Part shown: positions 19,611 through 28,776 of the stretch, piece after piece
Layout of the letters: each line of letters begins with the position of its first letter
Position numbering within the stretch: position 1 is the stretch's first letter
Assembly (NCBI RefSeq): GCF_024347355.1
Contig: NZ_AP025465.1
Location: forward strand, 1,302,001-1,366,000
DNA from: Vibrio chagasii
GTDB taxonomy: Bacteria > Pseudomonadota > Gammaproteobacteria > Enterobacterales > Vibrionaceae
DNA length: 64,000 nt
Direction of reading: 5' to 3'
Notes under the pieces: generated by a model
What the model saw: only the letters and a program-made list of their open reading frames with translations
Database searches by the model: none
Told to the model about the DNA's origin: nothing
Program-made: the position numbers and the translations under genes

Positions 19611-20765
19611 ATGAATATTAAAATGATGGGTAGCTCCCTAATTATCGCTGGTACCGCTCTTGGTGCTGGTATGCTTGCAATCCCAATGGTATTAGCTCAA
19701 TTCGGATTGCTTTACGGCACACTGCTAATGGTTCTGATCTGTTTCGGTACCACTTACGCCGCATTACTACTTCTTGAAGCAACCATCAAAGCGGGTGGTG
19801 GCTTAGGATTAAACTCTATCGCTAGAAAGACACTTGGCAAACAAGGGCAGCTGATCACCAATGGTCTGCTTTACGCCTTACTGATTTGCTTGCTAATGGC
19901 TTACATCTTAGGTGCGGGTGACTTGCTGAGTAAGTTGCTGTCTAACCTCGGTGTCGATATTACTGCAACAACGAGTCAAATTACTTTTACCTTGATTGCC
20001 GGTGCTGTTGTGGCGAGTGGAACAGGCGTGATTGATAAGCTCAACCGTGCACTGTTCTTCGTGATGCTAGCAAGCTTGTTTGCAACGATGGCGTTTCTAG
20101 CGCCAAGCATGACGCAAGATAACTTACTGCAGGTAACGAGTCACAATCATGTGGACTTAATCAAAACGAGTGCAATCCTGTTCACTAGCTTTGGTTTCAT
20201 GGTGGTGATTCCAACGTTGGTTTCTTACAACCATGAAGCAACCGATAAACAGCTTCGTAATATGGTGATTGTAGGCTCGCTTATTCCTTTAGTGTGTTAC
20301 CTATGTTGGTTGTTTGCCGTGGTAGGTAACTTGAGTGAAGAGCAGTTTAGAAGCTTCCACAATGTATCTGACTTGATGGCTGCATTTGAAGCTCAGTCGC
20401 CATGGGTTGGTACCGTGCTATCTATCTTCACTGGTTTGGCTCTGCTGACTTCGTTCTTTGGTGTGGCCATGTCGCTATTCAACCAAAACCGAGATATGTT
20501 CAACCAGAACACGGCGGTGACTTACTGCATTAGCTTTATCCTGCCGCTAGCGGGTTCACTGCTGGCTGCGGATAAGTTTCTACAAGTGCTGAACTACGCT
20601 GGCATCATTCTGGTGTTCTTGGCGGTATTCGTTCCTCTGGTCATGGTTCACAAGCAACGCTTTATGAAAGTAGCAGAAGACAGGTACAGCGCAGAAGGTG
20701 GCAAACCAATGATGCTTTTCTCATTGTTGTTTGGTTGCTTCTTACTTATCTCTCAAGTGATTTAA
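19611..20765 (+). CDS. tyrP: Aromatic amino acid permease, TyrP-like (HAAAP family)
   Basis: A 384-residue inner-membrane transporter with about 11 hydrophobic spans. The N-terminus (GSSLIIAGTALGAGMLAIP) is the HAAAP signature shared by TyrP, Mtr and TnaB, and FTSFGFMVVIPTLVSYNHEAT in the middle closely follows E. coli TyrP. It should import tyrosine, perhaps tryptophan, with protons. The specificity is judged from resemblance to TyrP and from the Tyr-rich leader ORF in front. The tyrosine regulator gene tyrR lies 14 kb away in this window, but I saw no convincing TyrR box upstream of this gene. Confidence 0.82.
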   Translation: MNIKMMGSSLIIAGTALGAGMLAIPMVLAQFGLLYGTLLMVLICFGTTYAALLLLEATIKAGGGLGLNSIARKTLGKQGQLITNGLLYALLICLLMAYILGAGDLLSKLLSNLGVDITATTSQITFTLIAGAVVASGTGVIDKLNRALFFVMLASLFATMAFLAPSMTQDNLLQVTSHNHVDLIKTSAILFTSFGFMVVIPTLVSYNHEATDKQLRNMVIVGSLIPLVCYLCWLFAVVGNLSEEQFRSFHNVSDLMAAFEAQSPWVGTVLSIFTGLALLTSFFGVAMSLFNQNRDMFNQNTAVTYCISFILPLAGSLLAADKFLQVLNYAGIILVFLAVFVPLVMVHKQRFMKVAEDRYSAEGGKPMMLFSLLFGCFLLISQVI

Positions 20766-20814
20766 TCAATCGATTCAGTTGCTGTGACTGGCAGCAACTG
20801 ATAATGAGGTATAC

Positions 20815-20842
20815 AAAAAGGAACGCATATGCGTTCCTTTTT
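20815..20842 (+). terminator. Bidirectional terminator between the permease and sdaA
   Basis: A perfect palindrome AAAAAGGAACGCAT / ATGCGTTCCTTTTT between convergent genes. A further hairpin GTTGCTG / CAGCAAC lies just upstream at about 20778-20797. Confidence 0.88.
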
Positions 20843-20868
20843 ATTGCTCGTTTGTTAGCGAGAGTCGA

Positions 20869-22230
20869 TTAACAAACAACCTTAACAGCCAAACCACCTT
20901 GAGATGTCTCACGGTATTTAGCGTTCATGTCTTTACCTGTTTCTAGCATTGTTTCGATAACTTTATCTAGAGAAACAGTAGGAGCAGAAGAACGACGAAG
21001 TGCCATACGAGCAGAGTTGATTGACTTCACTGCAGCAATACCGTTACGTTCGATACATGGTACTTGTACTTGGCCTGCAACTGGGTCACATGTAAGACCT
21101 AAGTTGTGCTCCATGCCAATTTCCGCAGCCATACAGACTTGCTCAGGGCTACCACCCATAAGCTCAGCAAGACCAGCCGCAGCCATCGAACATGCCACGC
21201 CAACTTCACCCTGACAGCCAACTTCTGCACCAGAGATAGAAGCGTTACGCTTATAAAGACCACCGATAGCGCCAGAAGCCGCGAAGTAACGGATGTAGTC
21301 TTTCTCAGTCACAGTCTGGATGAACTTATCGTAGTACGCCAGAACAGCAGGGATGATGCCACATGCGCCGTTTGTTGGTGCAGTAACTACACGACCGCCA
21401 GCTGCGTTCTCTTCGTTTACTGCGAATGCGAACATGTTTACCCAGTCAACAACAGACATTGGATCGTTTGTTGTTTTTTCTGAAGTCATTAGCTGTTGGC
21501 GTAGTGCAGCAGCACGGCGAGGTACACGCAGCGGACCAGGCAGGATACCTTCAGTATTCATACCGCGATCCATACACTCACGCATTGTTTTCCAGATGTT
21601 TGCGAAGTAAGTACGAGACTCTTCGTCAGAGTGGAAAGCTGCTTGGTTCTTCATAACCAGAGTGCTGATAGAAAGACCGCTGTCTTTACACTGATTAACT
21701 AGCTCTTCAGCTGTTGTGAATTCGTAAGGTGCTTTGATTGGGTTCTCTTCTTCTTTGCCGAAGTTCTCTTCGTCAACGATGAAACCACCACCAATTGAGT
21801 AGTAAGTTTTTGAGTATGCAACTTCGTCGTCAATCCACGCGTGGATGCTCATGCCGTTCTCGTGCAGAGAAAGGTTGCTAGTATGGAAGTTCATACCACC
21901 ATCGCGAGGGAACGAAACTGTGTGACAGTGCATGCCAACAGGAAGGCGTTCAGTTTCTTCTACGCGAGCAATAAAGCCCGGGATAGAATCGATATCAACA
22001 CGCTCAGGAGTATTGCCAGCAAGACCCATGATGATTGCGATATCTGTGTGGTGACCTTTCCCTGTCAGTGATAGTGATCCATATACGTCAACGGTGATTT
22101 TAGTGATGTCGCGCAATTTTCCCATTGAACGTAGGTCATCAATAAATTCTTTACCCGCTTTCATTGGTCCAACTGTGTGCGAGCTCGATGGACCAACACC
22201 GATTTTATAGATATCAAATACACTAATCAT
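20869..22230 (-). CDS. sdaA: L-serine ammonia-lyase (serine deaminase)
   Basis: Converts L-serine to pyruvate and ammonia using a 4Fe-4S cluster. The 453-residue product has the one-chain layout of E. coli SdaA (454): beta domain beginning ISVFDIYKIGVGPSSSHTVGPM and alpha domain with APTNGACGIIPAVL, LGLTCDPVAGQVQVPCIERN, whose cysteines are candidate cluster ligands. The start at 22230 is supported by GAGG eight bases upstream; the longer frame to 22260 would run into a hairpin. It lies directly downstream of the serine transporter gene, so uptake and breakdown are linked, but an intrinsic terminator separates them. Confidence 0.94.
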   Translation of the reverse strand: MISVFDIYKIGVGPSSSHTVGPMKAGKEFIDDLRSMGKLRDITKITVDVYGSLSLTGKGHHTDIAIIMGLAGNTPERVDIDSIPGFIARVEETERLPVGMHCHTVSFPRDGGMNFHTSNLSLHENGMSIHAWIDDEVAYSKTYYSIGGGFIVDEENFGKEEENPIKAPYEFTTAEELVNQCKDSGLSISTLVMKNQAAFHSDEESRTYFANIWKTMRECMDRGMNTEGILPGPLRVPRRAAALRQQLMTSEKTTNDPMSVVDWVNMFAFAVNEENAAGGRVVTAPTNGACGIIPAVLAYYDKFIQTVTEKDYIRYFAASGAIGGLYKRNASISGAEVGCQGEVGVACSMAAAGLAELMGGSPEQVCMAAEIGMEHNLGLTCDPVAGQVQVPCIERNGIAAVKSINSARMALRRSSAPTVSLDKVIETMLETGKDMNAKYRETSQGGLAVKVVC

Positions 22231-22242
22231 AGCGATTACCTC

Positions 22243-22277
22243 AAAAAGAGAGCCTCCCAAGGGGAGTAGGGAGGCTC
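22243..22277 (-). terminator. Intercistronic terminator between sdaC and sdaA
   Basis: On the minus strand, GAGCCTCCC and GGGAGGCTC form a 9-bp stem with a 10-base loop, followed by TCTTTTT. The T-run touches the GAGG ribosome site of sdaA. It should limit read-through from sdaC, or act as an attenuator. Confidence 0.8.
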
Positions 22278-22351
22278 ATTTATTATCATTATATTTTGTG
22301 TCTAATCTTGCGATATAAGATGAAAGGCATCTTATAAAAGCTGCTTATAGA

Positions 22352-23605
22352 TTAAAGAGCGCCGTAGATTACAGAACTAATAGCCGCTAGACCACATAAA
22401 GCTGTAAAGATTTGTACAGGTGCTGAAGTTTTGTACTTAGCCATTGCTGGTACTTTGTTCATCGCGAATACAGGCATTAGGAACAGGATAGCTGCAATCA
22501 TTGGAGCACCCATTGTTTCAATCATGCCTAGGATGCTTGGGTTAACTATCGCAACAATCCAAGTAGTCACAACGATGAACGCTAGAGATACTTTTTCGAT
22601 AGTGCTTACTGAAGAACCAGAGCGAGACTTGATTAGACCAACAAGACCTTCGTGAGCACCTAGGAAGTGACCGAAGTAGCTAGAAGTGATTGCTGCGAAC
22701 GCTACTAGAGGACCCATGTAAGAGATAAGTGGAGACTCGTGAACGTTAGCTAAGTAAGAAAGTACAGAGATGTTTTGTGCTTGCGCTGTTGCTAGTTGCT
22801 CTGGAGATAGAGAAAGTACAACAGAGAATACGAAGAACATAACGAAACCCATTAGCATCATTGCCGCACCGCCAGTGATAGCGTCAGTTTTCTTAACTGC
22901 GTTTTCACCGTATACACGACGTTGCTCTTTAGAGAACTGAGAGATGATTGGGCTGTGGTTGAAAGAGAACACGATGATTGGAATTGCAAGCCAGATAACA
23001 GAAGGCATTGTTGACCATTCAGGCGTTACTTCCATCATTGAAGTGTTCCAATCTGGAACTAGGTAGAAAGACAGTGCTAGTAGGATGAATACTAGTGGGT
23101 AAACCATTGCTGAAGTTGCTTTCAACATTAGTTCTTTACCGAATACAACGCCCGCTGTCATAGCAAGAATAAGTGCACCAGAAAGAAGAGGACGAGGAAT
23201 AGACTCCATGCCCATTTGGTTTACTAGGAAAGAATCAACAGTGTTTGTGATACCAACACCGTAAATCAGAACGATTGGGTAGATAGCGAAAAAGTAAGCG
23301 AAAGTAATAAGGTTTGCGCCGGTCTTACCGAAGTGTTCTTCTACTGTATCTGTAATGTCAGCTTCAGGTTTTTTTGCAGACAGTACGAAACGTGCTAGAG
23401 ATTTGTGTGCGAACCAAGTCATTGGTGCAGCAATAAGAGCTAGGATAACTAATGGCCAAAAACCACCCGCACCAGCTTTAATTGGAAGGAATAGTACGCC
23501 AGCACCAACTGCTGTACCGAATAGTGATAAACACCAGGTAAAATCTTTATAGTTAAACTTGCTTGAATCTTTAACGGCATTTGCCGAAGAAGTTGTTGTG
23601 TTCAT
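22352..23605 (-). CDS. sdaC: Serine transporter SdaC (HAAAP family)
   Basis: A 417-residue membrane protein with about 11 spans. The opening FTWCLSLFGTAVGAGVLFLPI and internal FSFNHSPIISQFSKEQR match the serine/threonine branch of the HAAAP family. It brings in L-serine with protons, and its neighbour sdaA then deaminates it. The operon order is sdaC first, sdaA second. The length is close to E. coli SdaC (429). The 300-base upstream region holds the promoter. Confidence 0.9.
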   Translation of the reverse strand: MNTTTSSANAVKDSSKFNYKDFTWCLSLFGTAVGAGVLFLPIKAGAGGFWPLVILALIAAPMTWFAHKSLARFVLSAKKPEADITDTVEEHFGKTGANLITFAYFFAIYPIVLIYGVGITNTVDSFLVNQMGMESIPRPLLSGALILAMTAGVVFGKELMLKATSAMVYPLVFILLALSFYLVPDWNTSMMEVTPEWSTMPSVIWLAIPIIVFSFNHSPIISQFSKEQRRVYGENAVKKTDAITGGAAMMLMGFVMFFVFSVVLSLSPEQLATAQAQNISVLSYLANVHESPLISYMGPLVAFAAITSSYFGHFLGAHEGLVGLIKSRSGSSVSTIEKVSLAFIVVTTWIVAIVNPSILGMIETMGAPMIAAILFLMPVFAMNKVPAMAKYKTSAPVQIFTALCGLAAISSVIYGAL

Positions 23606-23914
23606 GTTAAATTACTCATTTTTTGGGAACAGGAAATAAGTCGGGGCTAATTCTGCAGAATTTTCTTCGGCAAAAAATAGATCTAAATCATGTAATGAAA
23701 CGGCGTGTCACATGATATGCGAAAAACGGATTTTTGATCACGAAAATGCCGTGCTACATGTGATTTATGTTCATGTCTGACATTATTTTTTTTTATCCGA
23801 AAGGGGTGCCTGTACAGATTTATACCAAGTAAACGTTTGCGTAAAATTGCATTAATAAATCTGTTCCATGGAAAGGCTGGCGTTTGTTAACAGAGATTAA
23901 ACAAAACGTAGTTG
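23606..23914. other. Intergenic region upstream of sdaC
   Basis: About 310 bases, AT-rich in the middle (a run of about ten T near 23787-23797). It should hold the sdaC promoter. I looked for a CRP site and found only a poor half-site match. No ORF or strong hairpin is seen. Confidence 0.5.
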
Positions 23915-24514
23915 CTATGTAATTTGTTGCACTACATGTTGCTGCAAGGATTGGATGATTTGTGCCGTGACGCCCCATATAAGGTGCTCTTCGAAGGGCA
24001 TGGCGAAAACACGATGTTTGATTTTCTTAAAGTTTACTGTGTGGCTATGCAGCTTCGCTTGGTCTAAAACATAGGTAGCTGGAACTTCAAAAATGGACGC
24101 AACCTCGTTCTCATCAATGATGGGTTTATAGTCAGGATCGACTAATGCGACAATTGGTGTAACAGAAAATTTACTAATAGTACTCAAGGTGGGTAATTGC
24201 CCAACAATTTTAACCTGATCCGATCGAATTCCTACCTCTTCATGAAGCTCTCTAAGTGCAGTAAATTGCATAGATGGGTCGGAAAGCTCGTGTTTACCGC
24301 CAGGAAAGCTAACTTGCCCCGGGTGATGCTTTAAATGAGCCGCTCTTTTAGTAAAAATGACATGTAAACCATCTTCCCTTTCAACTAAACCGACCACAAC
24401 GGCCGCTTTGCGCAATTCATCATCACTAATATGAGAAACGCGCTCTACTGATTCAGGGTGATAACCAGCAGGAGGGTTAAGTTGAAACTGCTGAAGGAAA
24501 TTATCTCGGTTCAT
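23915..24514 (-). CDS. CoA pyrophosphatase of the Nudix family (NudL-like)
   Basis: A 199-residue Nudix hydrolase. VIFTKRAAHLKHHPGQVSFPGG is the NudL (UPF0035) signature in pieces, and LRELHEEVGI is the catalytic part of the Nudix box with its metal-binding glutamates; the C-terminal part (HLIWGVTAQIIQ) also fits NudL. Family members cut coenzyme A and derivatives to 3',5'-ADP and phosphopantetheine. In enterobacteria nudL sits beside pabB and sdaA; here both are within a few kilobases (sdaA at 20.9 kb, pabB at 27.1 kb), so the old neighbourhood is partly kept. Confidence 0.88.
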   Translation of the reverse strand: MNRDNFLQQFQLNPPAGYHPESVERVSHISDDELRKAAVVVGLVEREDGLHVIFTKRAAHLKHHPGQVSFPGGKHELSDPSMQFTALRELHEEVGIRSDQVKIVGQLPTLSTISKFSVTPIVALVDPDYKPIIDENEVASIFEVPATYVLDQAKLHSHTVNFKKIKHRVFAMPFEEHLIWGVTAQIIQSLQQHVVQQIT

Positions 24515-24795
24515 AACATGCCAATATATTGATTATTATGCCTTTAAGTATAGGCACAACCGACAGTGGAACGCCAACCTAACCAGCATCGGAGCTGTTA
24601 ACCTTTAGAACTGCCTGTGATTGCTTTGGCTACTTACTGTTTCTCGGTTTTTGCTATATTCAATATGAGCATATGGGAGAGTCAACTTGGGCGAGGTCAT
24701 AAAATTAACCAAGAAAACGTACTTTTTTTGATTAAGAATTTGATAACAACAACTTAGTGACTCATTCTAAAAAGAAATAGATCAAAAGGTATGAG

Positions 24796-25338
24796 ATGAA
24801 AGGAATCATATTCACCGAATTTTTAGAGCTTGTTGAAGATAAGTTCGGTTTAGAGCTTTTGGAAGAAGTGCTAGAAATGTCGGAAGATGAGGGGATCTAC
24901 ACAGCGGTTGGTAGTTATGACCATAAAGATCTAGTGAAGCTCATCATTAACCTAAGTAAAAAAACGGATATTGATGCCGCCAGCTTGCAACGAGTGTTTG
25001 GCCAATCGGTGTTCAAGAATCTATTGGCTTCAATTCCAAATAAAGCGAGTCTCAAAAACAGCAACACGACGTTCCAATTTATTCAGCACGTTGAGCGTTA
25101 CATTCACGTTGAAGTGAAAAAGCTCTACCCAGACGCTGAGCCACCGGAGTTTAGCTTTATCACGACAACAGAAGCCCAGCTTGTTTTCGATTATAAAAGC
25201 GCACGATGCATGTCTCATGTTTGTTTAGGGCTAATCGAGGGTTGTGCCGAGCACCATGGCGAATCGATTGTAGTTGACATGACACCTCAAAATGATGACC
25301 AAAGTGTGGTTAGGTTTAATCTCAAAGTAGACAAGTAA
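24796..25338 (+). CDS. H-NOX heme sensor protein
   Basis: A 180-residue heme-nitric-oxide/oxygen-binding domain protein. The N-terminus MKGIIFTEFLELVEDKFG is typical; H104 in YIHVEVKKLYP is the axial heme ligand; Y133-x-S135-x-R137 (YKSAR) is the heme propionate-binding motif. In facultative bacteria, such stand-alone H-NOX proteins bind NO and control a partner kinase. The next gene begins one base after the stop codon and encodes that kinase, so the two form one signalling operon. Confidence 0.94.
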   Translation: MKGIIFTEFLELVEDKFGLELLEEVLEMSEDEGIYTAVGSYDHKDLVKLIINLSKKTDIDAASLQRVFGQSVFKNLLASIPNKASLKNSNTTFQFIQHVERYIHVEVKKLYPDAEPPEFSFITTTEAQLVFDYKSARCMSHVCLGLIEGCAEHHGESIVVDMTPQNDDQSVVRFNLKVDK

Positions 25339-25339
25339 T

Positions 25340-27058
25340 ATGAGTTTGGTAACCGCGCTAGAGAACAAACTAAAGCGCCAAATAGCCGCCCGCAAAGTGG
25401 CTGAAGCTCTGTTGGAGCAAAAAAGTCTTGAATTGTTCGAAGCCAACCAACAGCTGGAGCTTGCCCTGCGGCAGTTGGAAAAACGTTCCAATGCGAACAT
25501 TCGTCGTATCGACTTTCAAGAGCAAATTGATAATCTATTGATAGATTTTGGTCGCGCGTTTCTTCGAAGCGACTTAGATGATGTGATGCTGTCTCAACTG
25601 ACCACAAACGTGACAAACAGTTACCTTATTGAAGCTAGCCGCTTAATATTGCCATCGAAGCTGCTCCCACAACTTCAAACCTGCGATTATGGTGATGCAT
25701 CGGTTGGTGACTTCGACCCAAAAATCGGAGAAGCACAATGGGAAGGTGATCTACTCACTGTACCGCTTGAAATTGAGAAGGTTATCGTTGGAGCATTGAT
25801 CGTAAAGGTCAACCTATCTGAACAAGATGTCGATTTTATCGAGAGCCAACTCTTATTGGTGACAGATCTTATCTGCAGTGCCATTACTCACCAATTAGCT
25901 ATCAATCGAAATATTGAGTCTCGTAAGCGAGCAGAGGAATCTGAACGGGCGACACGCGATTTTGTGGCGATGATTAACCATGAGCTAAGAACGCCGCTCA
26001 ACGGTTTATTGGGAAGTGCTGAATTAATCAGTGATACCGAGCTCAACAGTTCCCAACGTGAAATTGTGAATAACCTAAGTCAATCAGGTGAGTTTTTAAG
26101 GACCATCATCAATGACTTATTGGACTACAGCAAAATCAATGCGGGTATGTTGGAGCTGATTCCAAAGAAGTTTGCACTGCTTGATTTAAGAAACACCATT
26201 GAAAGCATCTTTACGAATCGAGCCAAAGAGAAGCAGCTTGAATTTAATATCAGCGTGGCACCAAATGTTCCATCTCACTTCAAAGGCGATTTAGAGCGCA
26301 TTACTCAGCTCTTTGTAAACCTCATCGGTAATGCGATTAAGTTTACCGAAGAGGGGCATGTGAACGTTGATATTGAATGGGACAACGAGCATTTCGTTTT
26401 CTCTGTGGAAGATACTGGGGTTGGGATTGCTAAATCCGCCCACAAAACACTCTTCGAACCTTTTACACAGGCGGATAATTCGAGTAGCCGAAATTATGAA
26501 GGTACAGGCCTTGGTTTAGCGATTTGCCGTAAGTTAGTGGCGTTGATGAGTGGCGACATTGGGGTGAGCAGTGTTGTAGGTACTGGCACCACCTTTACTA
26601 TTTCGGTTCCGCTTCAAGTGGTCGATATGCCAACAGAAAGCGACCAAGTATCGAAAGGCTTTGAAACTGAGGTCGAACTGTCATTACTTAAAGTGTTGGT
26701 GGTTGATGATATTAAGATGAACCAGATCATCATCCAACAGATGTTACGTAAACATGAGATAGAGCCAGCCATTGCCAGTAATGGTATTGAGGGGCTGGAA
26801 TTGGCGTCTCATAATGAGTATGACATTGTATTTATGGATTGCCGTATGCCAGTGATGGATGGTTTTGAAGCAACAGAGAAACTCAGAGCGAAAGGCTATG
26901 AAAGATCTATTGTTGCATTGACTGCGGGAACGACCTTAGAAGAGCGTGAACGCTGCATTCAGTGTGGTATGGATGACATTCTGAGTAAGCCATACACTGC
27001 CAACGACCTTAAAGATATGCTCAAGAAGTGGGGCATGACTCCGTCCAATGCCGCCTGA
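25340..27058 (+). CDS. H-NOX-associated hybrid histidine kinase (HqsK/HnoK type)
   Basis: A 572-residue cytoplasmic hybrid kinase with no membrane spans. Order: N-terminal coiled coil (about 1-55), a GAF-like sensory segment (about 60-190), HisKA with phospho-acceptor H214 (MINHELRTPLNG), HATPase with N-box NLIGNAIKF and G-boxes DTGVGIA and GTGLGLAIC, then a receiver with D500 (FMDCRMPVMDG). The layout matches V. harveyi HqsK, which feeds quorum sensing through LuxU, and related NO-responsive kinases. H-NOX would regulate its activity; the downstream phosphotransfer partner is not in the window. Confidence 0.92.
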   Translation: MSLVTALENKLKRQIAARKVAEALLEQKSLELFEANQQLELALRQLEKRSNANIRRIDFQEQIDNLLIDFGRAFLRSDLDDVMLSQLTTNVTNSYLIEASRLILPSKLLPQLQTCDYGDASVGDFDPKIGEAQWEGDLLTVPLEIEKVIVGALIVKVNLSEQDVDFIESQLLLVTDLICSAITHQLAINRNIESRKRAEESERATRDFVAMINHELRTPLNGLLGSAELISDTELNSSQREIVNNLSQSGEFLRTIINDLLDYSKINAGMLELIPKKFALLDLRNTIESIFTNRAKEKQLEFNISVAPNVPSHFKGDLERITQLFVNLIGNAIKFTEEGHVNVDIEWDNEHFVFSVEDTGVGIAKSAHKTLFEPFTQADNSSSRNYEGTGLGLAICRKLVALMSGDIGVSSVVGTGTTFTISVPLQVVDMPTESDQVSKGFETEVELSLLKVLVVDDIKMNQIIIQQMLRKHEIEPAIASNGIEGLELASHNEYDIVFMDCRMPVMDGFEATEKLRAKGYERSIVALTAGTTLEERERCIQCGMDDILSKPYTANDLKDMLKKWGMTPSNAA

Positions 27059-27086
27059 TTAGTATCCATATATTATTTGAGAGACT

Positions 27087-27124
27087 AAAAAGCCGAAGTG
27101 ATCATTTAGATGACTTCGGCTTTC
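27087..27124 (+). terminator. Bidirectional terminator between the kinase gene and pabB
   Basis: Stem AAAGCCGAAGT / ACTTCGGCTTT with a 13-base loop and A- and T-rich flanks, between convergent genes. Confidence 0.85.
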
Positions 27125-27139
27125 TTATACTTTTAGCGT

Positions 27140-28522
27140 TTAGTTAGCCCAGCACTCTTCAAGCACGGGTAGGATACGGCTTAGCTTATCTAGCGTCTCT
27201 TGGTATTCAGACGCACAATCACTATCGAATACCACACCTCCGCCAGCCCAAGCGTAAAGCGTATTGTTCTCCGCCACTAAAGTACGGATGGTAATGCTGG
27301 TGTCCATCCTGCCGTTTCGGCTAATGTAGCCAATGCTTCCACAATAAGCAGATCGTCTATGTGGCTCCAGTTCTTCGATGATCTGCATTGCACGAACTTT
27401 AGGTGCACCAGTAATAGAACCACCGGGGAAGCAAGCCCTCAGTAGATCTGTCGCTGAGTATTGATAATCAAGGTCGGCCCTTATTGTACTCACTAAGTGA
27501 TGCACAGCAGGGAAGCTTTCAATATCGAACAATTTAGGGACATGAACCGTTCCTGGCTTTGCCACTCGCCCGATATCGTTACGAAGTAAATCTACAATCA
27601 TCAGGTTCTCAGCCTGATCTTTATCTGCGCTCGCTAGGTCTTGTGCATTCGAGTCATCAATCACATGGTCATCCGAACGAGGGCGAGTGCCTTTGATCGG
27701 TTTCGTTTCAATAACGTTATCTTTTAGCTCTAGGAAGCGTTCTGGTGAGACACTAATAATGGCACTGTTCGCCAAACGGATAAAACCAGAAAACGGAGCA
27801 GAGTTATACTGTTCTAGTTTTTCGTAGGCCAACCATTCGCTGCCTTGGTATTTTGCATTGAAGCGCTGAGCCAAGTTGATTTGATAGCAGTCGCCAGACA
27901 GTAGGTATTCTTGAACGCTATCAAACTTCTCTGCGTAGCTCTGCTCGCTCATGTTCGATTGCCACGGTGTCGTCAGGCTAAATTGCTCTGCTTGAGGTTG
28001 AGCTTGTTGTTGAGATAACCAATCCCAGTGAGCTTCGATGTTTTGCCCAACCACACAAGCTGTCTTTAACTTGTGGTCAACCACAATCGCCCATTCATAA
28101 AGACCCACCGCCATATCTGGTGCATCAATATCACGCGTTGAGGTAGCAGGAAGTGTTTCCACTCGTCGACCTAAATCGTAGCTAAAGTAGCCTAAGGCGC
28201 CACCGATGAACGGCAACTCAGAGTGCTCATTCGTGGCCGGTAACAATTGCTGCTGATAGTAGTTTAGCAGTTCGAAAGGATCGGAATCTGAAACCTTACA
28301 CGTCTCTTTAACATTAATGGCGGTTTTTGCACCAATTGTTTCGAAGGTGGCGATGGGTTGAGCAACTAAAATGTCGTATCGACTATCAACGTGGCTTTCT
28401 GAAGCAGAGCGTAATAGCATTGCCCACGGCAGGTTTTCGATATGAGAAAACAGCTGTTTAGCTAAAGTTGGTTGATATTCAAGCGGCTTGATTTGGATAG
28501 CGCGAAATTCGTTGTTATTCAT
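27140..28522 (-). CDS. pabB: Aminodeoxychorismate synthase component I
   Basis: A chorismate-binding enzyme that makes 4-amino-4-deoxychorismate from chorismate with ammonia from PabA, in folate synthesis. The roughly 460-residue length matches PabB. ETKPIKGTRPR in the centre is the PIKGT motif distinguishing this group, and LRNDIGRVAKPGTV, GSITGAPKVRAM and AGGGVVFDSD are conserved core motifs. The ATG near 28521 (MNNNEFRAIQ) is preferred over a TTG six codons earlier; neither has a good ribosome site. Confidence 0.92.
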   Translation of the reverse strand: MNNNEFRAIQIKPLEYQPTLAKQLFSHIENLPWAMLLRSASESHVDSRYDILVAQPIATFETIGAKTAINVKETCKVSDSDPFELLNYYQQQLLPATNEHSELPFIGGALGYFSYDLGRRVETLPATSTRDIDAPDMAVGLYEWAIVVDHKLKTACVVGQNIEAHWDWLSQQQAQPQAEQFSLTTPWQSNMSEQSYAEKFDSVQEYLLSGDCYQINLAQRFNAKYQGSEWLAYEKLEQYNSAPFSGFIRLANSAIISVSPERFLELKDNVIETKPIKGTRPRSDDHVIDDSNAQDLASADKDQAENLMIVDLLRNDIGRVAKPGTVHVPKLFDIESFPAVHHLVSTIRADLDYQYSATDLLRACFPGGSITGAPKVRAMQIIEELEPHRRSAYCGSIGYISRNGRMDTSITIRTLVAENNTLYAWAGGGVVFDSDCASEYQETLDKLSRILPVLEECWAN

Positions 28523-28776
28523 TTGTTTAATTTGTGACAAAGAGTTCGATCACTGCATGGCTTGTGAGAGGAAGCAAGAGTATCATAAATTGAAAATAAA
28601 ATGGGTTCTTGATTAGAACGGTGTAATCCAAGTGGTTTAGTTTAAAGCTATGCAAGCGATTGCTAAAGCAACTAAATACAGCTCAACATTATAAAAAGCT
28701 AAACCTACTGATCTCATTTAGCGTTATTCGTTAAATAGTGAACCCACATGGAACTAGAACAATAAAGAGGCATGCA

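Noticed and set aside
23690..23790. Possible CRP site upstream of sdaC
   Set aside because: A TGTGA half-site is present but the partner at the correct spacing does not match TCACA.
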